From positions 69,670,707-69,734,706 of the forward strand of contig NC_059473.1 in NCBI RefSeq assembly GCF_018139145.2: a DNA stretch of 64,000 nucleotides, read 5' to 3'. The DNA is from Gymnogyps californianus. Lineage: Eukaryota > Chordata > Aves > Accipitriformes > Cathartidae. The notes beneath the pieces were generated by a model that made no database searches, had not been told where the DNA came from, and saw only the letters and a program-made list of their open reading frames with translations. The translations under genes and the position numbers were made by a program. Of this stretch, positions 42,201 through 54,660 are shown piece by piece (positions within the stretch are counted from its first letter, which is position 1; each line of letters starts with the position of its first letter).

Positions 42201-45200
42201 ACATGAAAATGAGAAAGATTCTAGCCAAAGCTGAGCTGGTGAAGCTGACAGTTGGTTTAAATAAAAATGATTTACTGTGCACTGAACATATCTTCAGGGT
42301 ATTATATTCATGATTTATAAACATTTAGACTCCACCATACATACATGGAGATCCAGTGACTCAAACAATAACAAAATCAAAACCCTGTCTTCCAAGTACT
42401 TCCCTGAAAGAATCACTTCCTGTCTGAGCAGGCAGAAAAAAAGAGGAAATTGGTGGCAAAATGCTTGATCAACAAGTTCTATTCTTGCAAAATACTTTCT
42501 CCATACAAGTTATGAAACACCAATATCCATGAAAGAGATAAATGATGGAAAAAAAATGGGGGAAGTCTCTAATTTTACACTGAATGATTTGGTATTTTTA
42601 ATAGTGTTTCCTAAAATTATTTTTAGAATAACATTATAGGAACCATATTGCTAGAATTATGATAAAAAACTAATTAAATAACTGTTGCACTTAAGACATG
42701 TAAAATTTTGAAACCTGGAGCAAATACTTGAATTCATGGCAACATTTTACATAGCTACACAGAGCTGTAGAGTTAATTGTGTCTCAGATGTCTATAGGTT
42801 TTTTTACTGTACAAGACCAAATTCACCTTTGCTAATAACGTAAAACAACAACAAAAATTCAGAATTTGTGAGGTATAGTAGCTTTCAATACTCTTGAAAC
42901 CCGAAGAGTATTTCAGTTCATTCATTTGCCTTCAGAGCAAAGTTTTATATACAACTGCACGCTTGATCCCAATGACTAGCTTAGATGGGTTGGGGTCTTA
43001 AGTTCATGCTACAATTTAGACCACAAATCTTAACATCATGTTGTAGCAAATTTTTTGTGTGTGTGTGCATATGTGTATGTTTTAAGACTACAGAGTTTCT
43101 TGTTTCTGGCTGGCCAACCGTAACAAGACTTAGATATGTATCAGAACCACATCCTTTTGCATGCCTGAAAGAAAATTTGAAAAATCAATCTCATGTAAAC
43201 TGTTCTACCCATGAGGCTAAATATCATGAAGTTAGTATTTCAGCTACAGGATGAACTTATAATAACTTAGAGGTGTTAAGAGTTTTAATCCCTGTAAAGT
43301 GATTCATGAACAGGGAAACTTGTAATAACAATTTGTGCATTATTTCAATAAGACATATTTGCACTCCACCAAAACCAGGAAGATAAGGATTGAATGTGCA
43401 CAGAAGTGGTTCAGACTCAAACTGATAAATTGGGTCAAGTTATGAGGTTCATTTTTACCTTAAAACCAAGATAATGTTATAACACAAAATACTCATCTGT
43501 CAGGTCCCAGCTAGGAGTGTAATAAGCATTTAGTAAACCCTGCCTGTGTGTTTTTTAGGAACATTCAAAATCAGAAGAGCTTCTCTCACACACACATACA
43601 AAAAAATCTTTATTAACAAAGCATTAGTCACAGAAGATAGAACATATAAGAACAGTTTAATATACTTGCTTAGATGTGATTTTTACTTTTAGAAGGCCAG
43701 ATTTACAGAGTACAGGACTGTATCACAGGGGCAGAGATGTGAGGGCTGCCTTTTCCCACAGTGCTTCTGAAACTAGAGAGTGCAGGGCAGACATGGCTGG
43801 CATCTCTTGGCGTGCCAGCTCAGGCCTGGAAGCAGTATAGCAACACAGTACCTATCCCAGCTACAGGACCCTGCTACAAAAGCTGTGCCAGTTTACTGGT
43901 GCAAGCTTAAGATAGGATCAAGGATTAACAAAACCACTTAAACATACTGGGAACCTAGCGTTTACTGGAGGCTGTGCTCTGCATTGTTAGCTTCATCTGA
44001 CTACCTGGTACAAAGTCAGGTAGGTCATGAGCATGGTCTTCGGCTTGATGCCTGTTTCGCTTATGTCAAAGGTCTGCAGAGACAGGCTAGTTGTGACTGG
44101 CCAAAGGAGGGACCATGATAGATGGGTTAGTGACCACTGGTGGGAATAAGTTTAAACACTACCAACATGCTCAACCCCATCTTCTCCCATTCTGCCACTG
44201 ACAATGGGAAGATCAAGACTGATCTCTCAGGGGTTCCTTTCCACCCCTCTGCCCTGCTCCTATTCCTCTCTCTCTCCCCCGCCTTCGCATCCTTCTTCTA
44301 GTAAGAGCATCGAAGCCCTGGCTCCCACACTTCAACTTTAAGGTGACAAAATTCAATTTTACTGACACCACTGAGAAGCCTTGAGCCAGTCTGAACATAA
44401 AAATACTCTTGAATTAAGCTTCAATAATATTTTAGAATTGCACAATCTGAATTTGCCTGCAGTAAAGCCTGAAGGCAAAATCAAGCATTCAGAGAGCATT
44501 CTGAAAGATTAGCCTTATCTAATACTTTCACATTTTTTCTGTCTTTATGGAAATATTTGACAATAAAATAGGTCTTGTTTTCATTCACAAAGATACAAAT
44601 AGGTTCTACACAGTGATTCAAATCACAGTATATTACATTTGTAAACTCAACAAAGGTGGTAATGCTGTTATGGAGTTGACGAGGATGTATCTAGGGTATC
44701 TTAACCTGAGGTTGTAAAACTATCTTCTGTGTATGTTTCTTCAGTCAAAAATAAATGTGGAGTAATACCTGAAAAAAATTACCTTCTAACAACAAAAAAT
44801 TAGTCTCTACTCCTCAGCAGGAAAGGCACACCTGTAAGAAAATTCATTAGCCAAATATTTTTGAGGGGTATTGGCAGGGATCACTCACTATCTCATCAGG
44901 ACTGAGTCTTGTGATAATAAGAACTGGGCATTTGGTATCAGAGGAGCTCATCAAGTGAAAATAGTCAATTTAGAGTCACTATGGTGGATTTACTTGTATT
45001 CAGACGCATAATAGTGTCCACAAAGCAAGAGAGAGAATGACAACTAATCCATGTCAGAACTGTAAGGCACAGAGGGCTCCTTGCTTTGTAGTCATTCATT
45101 CCACAACTAAACCTGGATAAGCAGGATGCTGACTTTGTCTCACCTTACAGAAATCTCTCTCTTAAGATGCTCCTGCTGGAACAGTCATTATTCTTATATA

Positions 45201-46681
45201 GAATATGTGAAGCACCTACTACATTTTCATGCCTTGGCATAACCTGAAAACTGACATTTAAACTATGTAGACCACTTTATGGAAGAGAGATAATTGACAT
45301 CAGTTACAGTCAGAAAAGTTTCTAGCTGCTAAACTTTGCCTGTTACCTGTGTATAAAGCCATTAGTCCTTAGGGAACTCCAAGTAGTGCTGAAGGCAGCA
45401 ATGCATCTTCTCTGCAACATGGCTACCTTAAGAGTCAGACTTCTCATCTGCTCTCTGCACCAGAGCCCCAGGGACAAGCACAAGGTCTCAGATCTCATCT
45501 TCCAGATGCCCAGTGACCCCGGTCCAGCACCTTTAAATTCAACCACAGCTGGAGAACACTGATTGTTGTCTACAACGCAGTTCCACAAACAGAAATTTCT
45601 ATCCTAAGGGTGAAACTTTTTTTTGTAAAGAAAATGGAGTATTCTCATAGGCTAGTTCAAGATTGTTGATTCAACTCAAGAATCGTTGATTAGAGCCAGC
45701 CAATTTGCAGCAATTTTCAATATTTTACTATTTGTATTTAGTCTGCTTTGGAACATGATTATAAGAAAAAAAGGCAGCATATGAAACACTCTATGCTATC
45801 ATAGTCATTACAGGAAAACCGTAGGTCATTGGACAATTGGGGTAGGGGTCCCCATTTCAAGCCCTGTGGACAGCTAGAGCGAGTCAGTCAGACATTGCCC
45901 TCAAAAAGATCCCATTAAACATTTAAAGGAAAACAGGAAGGTTTTTTTCTGGTTTTATGAAACAATATATTTAAATGAGTGGGACCCTAAGCTTTCTATT
46001 TTAAAGAAATACAAAACTCATCACCTGCCCCTGGAAAGCACAGCCTCTGTAATATCAGTAAGCAGTACAGATTACAGTCTCATTCTCTTGCCTCTTCCAA
46101 CATTAAAGCTATAATAAAATTAAAAGGCAGGCTGGCCATTCCTTTTCCCTAGCCCTGATGACAAATGTAATGAATAAAAAGCTAGTCTGTAATGACTAAT
46201 GTACTAATACTGTATGTTGACCTCTTTTTAGTATGCCAGTTCATGTATGCATACAAATATCTCCTTAAGTACATTGTTTTTGAAATACTATGTTTGCAGC
46301 CAAGCCTTATCAACCTACAAAGTAACAAATAGCGAAAAATGGAGTACTATAATAAAGTTCCTGCTTAAGAGACAGTGAATCACAAAGCTCTACTCCCTGT
46401 CTGTTAAGATTGAAAAGTTAAAAATGTGAGGGACAAGGAAAAGGATAGATGCAAAGCTCTGACAAAAGACTAAACACACATGATGAATGCATACTATATT
46501 CCATAGTGTTAATAGGTGTCACCATATCCCAGTGATAAAAATGGTGTCAAAATATTACACTTCCACATAAGCAGATTGTCCAGAAAGAAAATGTAGTTGC
46601 ATCAAAATTAAAATGTTCAAACAAAAGGGAGAAACAGGAAAGGAAACAGAGATACTAAAAAGGGACATAATGGGCCTTCTT

Positions 46682-46729
46682 ATTTGCATAAATGTTTACT
46701 GCAGTTAATAATGTTTCTCTGATTTGCAT
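46682..46729 (+). promoter_or_regulatory. Paired POU octamer motifs (candidate enhancer)
   Basis: Two exact ATTTGCAT octamers (46682-46689 and 46722-46729) lie exactly 40 bp apart, start to start, in the same orientation, with gttaataat between them. The octamer is the known site for POU-domain factors. At least six more octamers are scattered in the window, so single copies mean little. Function is inferred only. Confidence 0.3.
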
Positions 46730-47666
46730 GGGGATAGTTTACATCAACTAATTTGAGGCTAAACTCTGATTTTTACTGGGTGTTTATTTTGTGTAAAGGG
46801 TAGTGTTGAGTGTCCTGGATTAAACCCATTTGTTTATCCAAAATATGCACTTAAGCACAGTAGCAGTCTCTCAGCAGGTATTTTGATGATGACAATATTT
46901 TTAAATATCTAAAATAAGGGTTTTTTTACTTTGCTTCTGTACTTCATATGGTAGAATACTGATAAATAGTAGTATACTTCTTTGTATCGGAACAAGAATG
47001 ACATCAGTTTGGTGACACCAGTTGGTACCTTAATTATGTGATGAAGGCTGGAGAGGACTGCCTAACAAACCTGCATAGCTGACATAACGGTGTTTGTGGA
47101 AGTTTTTTGCTTCATAAAAGAGCCAATCACTTATAGTAAAACAAAAATTGTTTCATTGTCACAAATCATCACCTCCCCTTCTACATTTGCCTTCAAATCT
47201 TCATTTTCCCCACCTTCCAATTTGCTTTCTTTAATTCAGTGCCCACAGCAATTCTCCTTGGAAGCAGCAAAAGCTATAATCTAGAACTGCTGCAAGCTCT
47301 CCCCCAGCAGAGCCCTACCCCTGCCAATAGCTGCCATCATTCAAGTGGCACTTGCTGGCATGCTAGCACGGAGTTGCAGCAATTTCTTTCCACTTTTCCA
47401 TACCTCATATCCCCAGCTGTTCCAAGGGGGTGATCACCTTGCTGGTTTGATGAGGTCTAGAAAACTCAGCAATAATTATTGTGCTGGCAGTGCTGAAGGC
47501 AGCCAGCATCACTAAGGCAGGAATTGGAATGCAGCCCAACCAACACAGCAGAATCTACTAATTTGTTGCACTGAATATTTTGTTGTAAGAAATAATCATG
47601 AGCCTTGTGATAGACTATGAAAGGCAAATTAAATTGCCTGAGCCAGACTCTTCTACAGTGCCTAAC

Positions 47667-47697
47667 AAAAAAAAAAAAAAAAAAAGGGAAAAAAAAA
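47667..47697 (+). repeat. Poly-A tract (A19, ggg, A9)
   Basis: A 19-base A run is interrupted by GGG and then followed by nine A. No retroposed sequence could be identified upstream of it. Confidence 0.85.
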
Positions 47698-50019
47698 GAG
47701 CTGACAATTTTAGGTTAGCTGTTTAAATCTAGCCATTTTAAATGCTCTGGATTGTTAGTAAATGACCTCTTTGAATTATACAAAAAACAATCATCTATCC
47801 AATCATGACCTGTCAAAAAAGAGGTGTTTATAATTGTTTTTGACCAATTTAGTGTGGATTAGACTAGGAGAGAAGGCTAACAATGTTCAATTTAATTCCA
47901 TAACGTACGCTATCTTACACAAGATTGTAAAAAATCAAGCAGTGAAGCCTTTTTCCTATAATCATATTATTCAGTGTTTTAAATGATGCATGTCTACTGA
48001 CTTTCTAACTCTTGCTAGACAGTAGCTTTTAATACAATTATTTGAGGGTAACTACAATGTCTTGTTCAAAGCAGATTCCTATTATTAATGAAACAATAGG
48101 AAAAAATAACATTTACATAACACCAAATGTCTATGCGTTTCTTAGTGGTATAGGTGACCTCTCTAGGGAGAGTATTTTTAACTCAAGAAAAGATAATCTG
48201 ATAATATTGTGTGTGCTGCTTCTCTGCTAAAGAAAGAGCATACCTTTATGCAATGAATGCTGCACCTGCTGGTTCCTGCTTTGTGTTGCACGGTACTGTT
48301 TTGACTGGGGTAATGGTTTACCCTGTGGTTTATCTCTAGCCCGACGACATACTGATTAGAACTCCATTTACAATGAAGATGCAGGCAACTGACCTCCCTG
48401 GCAAATAGTATAGTTAGGTGGAAAAGGAACTTATGTTAATGAGAACTGCCTTCTTCCTGAATGGTAAAAAATAACCGAAGCAGAGTGAACCTCTTTCACC
48501 CCTGCTGCTCTGTTACTGCAGCCAAGGAAAGAAAGGATCAATGACCATTCAAAATGCCCTGCTATTGACAGGTAGTTCTACATCGGAGAGAAGAAGGAAT
48601 AGATAAATCTTGTGCACATCTGGGAAAACATGAAGAAAAAACAGGAGCCATCAAATTTTCCCTTAATTTATCTCACTGTACAAAGAAAATCATGCCAAAA
48701 AGTAAAACTCCAGGGTAAAGACAGCTTTGTATTGTGGGCAACTAACCAAAGTGCCAGCCGATTTCTGCTGAGAGCTGCCAACGGTTGTCAGTGTCCATGA
48801 TATTTTTGAAGTGATGTTCATGTTCTCACTTTGTGAGAAGCTCAGGTAGGAACAACTCCTTCCTGCATAGCTGCCCTCCCCTAGGTGAAACTGCCTTCCA
48901 TGTTGTGGTGAATCTTGCTAAACTGCAATCAAGTCTCTTCCTTCATCCCCTGCCCAGAAGCAGGTTTCACTACATATGTGGATGTAAAACCCTTACAGCT
49001 GACCAAATAAACCTTCCCTCATGTAATGACACTACTTTCCTAGGAAAGAAGACACTGGCCCATCCCAGGCATAACTTCTATTTAGAAAGCAGAGGCGAGG
49101 TCCAATCTACCTAATTTAGGACCCTAACTTCTGTCTATATTTTAGGTATTGAACCTCCACCAAATTTCTAATATACTCAGTGAAAGAATGTGTCTTTGAA
49201 GGCCTCCAGAGGGAGATCTGATCTGACTAAGCGCAGGTACCCAAGTAAGACAAACTGAATCTGATCCATCCATTTCATCTAAGAGAGTTATAATTATTAC
49301 TAAATTAATTGATACAGCTGATAGTCCATGAATAAACTGTCAGGCTGTATGCTGTTCCAGGGACTGCCACAGATTCCCCATGGGATTCAGACAAAATCTT
49401 TTAAGCTCAGGGTAACACACCTAGGCAGTATTTAAATCCTGATTTCAACACAAAATCACTTGGAACTGTAGATTTCATTGACTTTCTGTAATTATTATGT
49501 TCCTATTTTATGTAAATGTTTCTGAATATTTTATTTTGTGTATCACTTCAATCTGTAAGATGAAAAGTCTTTAAAGGTAAATATTAGTTTTCAGCATTAT
49601 TATACACTGGATTTTCTCTTCCACCCTTGTAAAAGGAGATCAGGAACCAGAGGTGACATCAGCTAATGTCCTATCAACAGTCATTGTGATGGAGTATAAA
49701 TTTGGTCAAATGCTATTCAACCAGTTTCTTCTCTTCCTGTATTGCAGACTACAATTAGGTTAGATTGGGAAAAAATTTTGATGAATATAATTTGTCGTGG
49801 GAGAATCAACACTACTTTTGCTGAAGGATGTTAAGAATCAGTGACTGAACTTTCCCAGTATACCTGTTCTTTCATAAAGCTTCAGCAATACTGAACACTT
49901 GAAGAAAGCATGCTGTAAGTAGAGGCTATGTGTGGAAGTGCTGAAGTTTTCTGACTATCCAAATATGGAAGGTAGACAATATTAAAATTGACAGCAAATT
50001 CTTGCAAAGTGTATCACAA

Positions 50020-50842
50020 CACTGAATGACTAGGCATCAAAATGGTAGATGAAATAAATTCCTGATAAATGCAAAATGATGTACCTCCCTGGGAAAGAGT
50101 ATTTAACATACACAGTGAATGGTTCTAAATTAACTATTACTAATCAGGAAATTATAAAATTATTCCAGATAGTTAAAATGTCAGCTTGATGATAAACAAA
50201 ACTCAAATTTTAGAAATCATTAGGAAAGAGTGGGCAATGAAACATAGAACTGCACTATCGGAGAGAGCACCACACTGGCAGCAGCAGACACAGTAAAACT
50301 GGAAAAGTACAAAGAAATATAACAGGGATGATCAGAATGGTGGCGGATTTCAACTGAGGACAGACTAAACCAATTAGGACTCTTGAAGTCAGTAAAGAGA
50401 GAGCTGCAGGGGGATATGAAAAAGTCTTTAAAATCAAGGATGGTATAAAGCAAATAAGTAGGGAACAAGTTTTATTATTTCTCCTTGTGCTAGCCATAGA
50501 GGCAGCCAGCTGCAAGACGTGAGAAAAACTGAAAACAAAAAAAAAAGGAAACATATTTTCATAAGGTGAATAATGAAACTGGGAAAAATATTGCCACAGG
50601 CTTTTCTGGTTTAGACAGAAAAAAATTAGAGAATTTTATGGAAAATTAGTCCATTGAGAGCAGTTAAAAACAATGGTCTGGCCACAGCCTTTGGTTTAAG
50701 AAGTTTCATAATTGCCAATTGCTGAAACCTGAAAGGGTAAATTGAAGGAATGGCCATGCTGTACAGGGTCCTGCACTGTGCACTAGGCAACTGCTACTGG
50801 CTGCCATTTGAGGCAAGTTTCTGTGGTTAGGTGATCTTTTTT
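50020..50842 (+). mobile_element. Ancient CR1-type LINE, 3' end, heavily degraded
   Basis: This segment aligns by eye, along its length, with old CR1-type LINEs shared by turtles, crocodiles and birds. It starts in the reverse-transcriptase C terminus (plus strand KCKMMYL around 50071-50091, the equivalent of the KCKVLHL motif). It continues through an agaaatcattaggaaag segment, a GGGATGATCAGAATGG segment and a CTGCAGGGGGATATGA segment. It ends in 3' UTR with aattgccaattgctgaaacc and a worn ggttaggtgatctttt tail. Many stops and small indels interrupt the frame. The orientation is antisense to NKAIN2. It is far older than the CR1 at 31.2 kb. Confidence 0.75.
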
Positions 50843-50980
50843 CTCATCTAACATGGCTCTTTTTATCTTCCATTTGAAGCAGCTTACAGGGTTTTTTTTT
50901 TCAATTTAAATTGCAATGAAATTACTGCAAAATCACAAATCATATTAAAATTATGCCCACTGATGGCATACAAGGATATG

Positions 50981-51000
50981 TATACTTATGTATACTTATG
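50981..51000 (+). repeat. 10-bp tandem duplication
   Basis: Two perfect copies of TATACTTATG lie head to tail. Confidence 0.9.
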
Positions 51001-51590
51001 CTTAAGTCACAGAATATTATGCCTTCAGACTTTTGAAAACGTTAAGATCTAAATTGGGTCAGGAACAAAACCAATATGATCTAAAGTCATATTGCCTAAA
51101 CTTATTTATAAAATGACTTTTAAACATGATCATTTCAGAGACATCCCCCCTTGAAATTTCAGTAACACTGCAGGACAGTAATCTCTTCTCAGGTCCTGTA
51201 AAAAGCTGCTCTCTAGTGGCTAGTGGGAAAGACCAAGAATTAGGAGAGTATAAAATGAAATCAATTCCTTTATTTACAACTCCTTATCTATTTGTTTCCA
51301 TTGTAATCTCCATTGCACATGTTACATAACCTTGATGTTGAACAACACTAGTTCAAAAATTTTGAAAAATACTGTGAAAGGCTCCACTTACTTACGTGTC
51401 AAGATACAGGGGGGGCAAAGGGGATGAGGCATAAATCAAGTATTTGTGGATAAAATGAGACTACAAGAAACTTTGGGCCCAGTTTGGATTCATCCATCCT
51501 TTGAGACAGGTAATTTTTGTCTATCCTGGTATAGGGATTGATGTGTTGATCCTACTCAGCTAATCCTCTTCAATTGTCATTAGCAAGCCT

Positions 51591-51610
51591 AAATAAATAA
51601 ATAAATAAAT
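51591..51610 (+). repeat. (AAAT)5 microsatellite
   Basis: Five perfect AAAT units. Confidence 0.92.
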
Positions 51611-53929
51611 ACGGAAGACTGTTACTGTGCCTTTTATCCAAAGATTCTTGCAAAAGGACATGAAACATGACTATCTTCATTTTAAAAATAAGGATCTGAA
51701 GAACGATAAGCACAGAGACCTACCAAAATTCACCCAAACAACTGCTGAATACTCCAGCATGCAGAATAGCTGACGTCCTCATTCCTGCTGAGATTCCTCA
51801 CCAGAGAAGTATGCAGCCTTTGCTTGCACTGAAAACAACTGTTAGGTGGCACTTTCCTTTCATTATCAAGAACCAGAAGAGAGACAGCTATGTGTTTCTA
51901 ATAAACATCTGTTACCTGTATTATTACCTGGCTCTAATACTATATGCCACGAAAAAATGTAAGACTGTGAGGTATATTAATAATAAGGTGATGGTGCTCC
52001 TGATGCTTTAAAGGCATCCAAAATATGAACACTTCCTTATTTTAATTAGCCCTTTAATGGGATGAACACTAGCTGGCATGGCACCAAGAGGTGACACATC
52101 TGGTAACTGCTACAGGATACACCCCCACTCAAAACAGTTACTGCAATAAAAACAGATCACTAAGTGTATTTTCAAATGAAAAAATATCACTCAGATATGG
52201 CAGATTAGTGCAACATCATGCAAGTAGAAGCACAAGACAGAAAAAGTCTTTTGCAAGCTTAAAGTGTAATGTTTGAAGAGAAAATGCCTTATGCAGCCTG
52301 GATAGGAAGAATGGAACAGCAGATGGAAAACTCCACTGAGTGCTTCATCAGCCACCTGCCAACCACTGAATGGTGGCCAGTAAAAAAGCTACACCTTATT
52401 AAGTTATAAAATGGAAGGTGAAGTTGGCACTAGTGGTAAAGTGTAGCAATTTCAGGTAATGATATATAGCTTACGCTAAGCATAAGAGTTCTGCTTTGAA
52501 AATAGCAGAGGTAACTGAAAAAAGAACATGAATGAGCCATTTATTTTTATGCCAATGATGGCGGCAAAAAGGTTGGATAAGGGAGTTTGCTCCCTGTATC
52601 ATCTAGCTAGGACTTTGCACAGTTTCCTCGAGATGCAGGTAGCTATGAGTTCTAGGCTCCTTGACCTTCTACAATTACATTATACTAAACAAGTCATATC
52701 TTCTTAGAAGAAGAAAAAATAAAAATAAAAAAGATTATTTTTAAGAGACCTCCAAACCATGATTATAGCACTTTCTTCTTGTGAATCCACAAAGGGAAAT
52801 GACTAGAGATAACAGAAAACGCAAGCAGTACACAGCCAGTTGGTATCAGAAGTCTATAGATAAAGTGCATTATTGTAGCTACGATACGACAAATTCATTG
52901 CCTTGAAAAGCAAAAGTGATACCAATGGCAAACAGGTAATGATTAAAAAAGACAGAGATCTGGACACAGAAAGTAATAAGGTAGGGAATCAGCCTTCTCT
53001 TCCTGTTATTTAAAGCCAGCAAACATGGATGTAAGCTGAACTAGGTTGACACCACTCGCAAAAAAGGTTACTTATGTACATGTCTAATATGGACTTACAA
53101 ATCCGAGCTTCTAAATCTCTGTTTTTTAACCATTTGGGTCATTACTGTAGGCAACACGAAAAAAAATTTCTACTCGTATCTAGATATTATGACTACTGTA
53201 GCAGACAACCTAGTAACATTGTCTGAGGGATAACATCGTCAGATACCTCAACATAGTCAAAATAATACAAACCAATATACACACACTGTAGAACAATATA
53301 ATTAAATTTTTTGCACAAACATTTGAGATGATAGTGTTAAGAAATAGTTAAACAGAAAGAGTTATGGTGTTACCGTGTATGTTAATGTGATATTGTTCAT
53401 TCTCATTGTGTTTCTTAACTTGTGCAGTTTCTCCATGTCACTGCAATCTTCACTCTGTCCTTCACTGGTGGCTGTATGTACAGCTGAGGAACCCCACGTT
53501 GTCCTTCCAGAGCCTGTTTTATGGGCTATTGCCTAACACAAGTTTCTGTGATTGCACAATACCTGCTAGGGCAGCATTTGATTACTAAATCCAATTAAAC
53601 TATTGTAATTCCATGCATGTATGTAGCAGAGACTGTCTCAAAAAAAATAGAGGGAAGTCATATTAACCTGTACTATTCACTTTCCGTGACATTTTTCTTG
53701 GGAGAATTTTTATGAGAAATCATCTCAGATTTTGGTGATTACCTTTTTATTTATTTAATTCAACACTATAAATTAAGAAATTTATCATTAGTGAACAAAA
53801 GTATAAACCTCATTGTTATTAGAAATATGAAGCCTAGACTTGAAAAAAGCTCGGATGAAAGAAATCGTCTCTAAGTTGTATAGTTTCCATTCTAGTACTG
53901 TTAATTAACTCACATTTTACTTGTAAACC

Positions 53930-54660
53930 TGTGCTGGGTGCAGGTGCCCAGGCGGTGGCAGGGTGGCTGCAGGGCGGCCTCTGTGAGGAGAGGCTGGGGC
54001 TGCCTGTGCCGGACACAGCCGGTTCCAGTTGGCTCCAATGGACCCACTGCAGGGCACAGCTGAGCCCAGCAGCCAAGATGGTGGCGCCTCTGGGAGTGTG
54101 GGTATAAGAAAGGGCAAAACACTGCCCAGGAGCAATGAGTGAGGGGAAAAAAAGTGTGAGAAACAGCCCTGCGAGCCCCAGGGTAGAGACCAGAAGGAGG
54201 GAAGGAGGAGAGCTCCAGGTTCCTGAGCAGAGATTCCCTTGCAGTCCCTGAAGAGGCCAGGCTGGAGCAGGGGAACAGCATCAGGAGGAAGGAGCAGTGG
54301 AGAGGAGCTGTCATGGACTGACCCCAAGCCACCATTCCCCATCCCCCTGTGCCACTCGGGGTGGGGAGGTAGAGGAGTTGGGAATGAAGGAGTGAAGTTG
54401 AGCCTGGGAAAAAGCAGGGGGGAGGGCAGTGTTCAGTTTTTGGTTTTCACCATCCAAACCCATTTTAATTGGCAATAAATTATGTTAATTTTTCCCCAAG
54501 TTGAGTCTGTTTTGTCAGTGACAGTAATTGGCGAGTGATCTCCCTGCCTTTATTTTGACCCACGAGCTTTTTCGTCTTATTTTCTGCCCCTGTCCTGTTG
54601 AGGAAGGGGAGTCAGAACAGCAGGGTGAGCGTCTGGCGGCTGGCTAAGGTCAACCCAACA
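53930..54660 (+). mobile_element. Solo LTR, GC-rich ERVL-type family (different from copies 1-3)
   Basis: About 731 bp of GC-rich sequence starts near TGTGCTGGGTGCAGG and ends GGTCAACCCAACA. It follows the layout of a common bird ERVL LTR. A TATA box (TATAAG) is at 54103-54108, AATAAA at 54474-54479, then GTTGAGTCTGTTTTG, a GCGAGTGATCTCCCTGCC segment and GACCCACGAGC in the R/U5 part. No internal viral region adjoins it, so it is a solo LTR. The flanks taaac and aaaac give only a 4/5 match as a 5-bp duplication, so the exact ends are uncertain. The long open frames on its minus strand come from base composition and are not genes. Confidence 0.85.
54073..54085 (+). promoter_or_regulatory. YY1-like motif upstream of the LTR TATA box
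   Basis: CCAAGATGGTGGC is one base from the strong YY1 core CAAGATGGCGGC. It lies about 20 bp before the TATA-like box. Occupancy is inferred only. Confidence 0.4.

Larger units (their letters stand above)
38529..50019. other. Intronic DNA, no gene seen
   Basis: There is no recognised exon. Contents are a GGTTT-type repeat at 39193-39226, an unexplained 154-codon open frame at 40567-41031 (plus, no ATG at its start), a short GT run near 43058, an octamer pair at 46682-46729 and A-rich runs at 47667-47697. The part at 43700-44400 is somewhat GC-richer but has nothing I can name. Confidence 0.6.
50843..53929. other. Intronic DNA, no gene seen
   Basis: Only simple repeats are visible, including (AAAT)5 at 51591-51610. 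Short open frames here resemble nothing known. Confidence 0.6.

Noticed and set aside
53910..54342. Two overlapping 141-codon minus-strand frames
   Set aside because: They lie within the GC-rich LTR on the antisense strand. High GC lowers stop frequency and the residues (proline, leucine and serine rich) match nothing.
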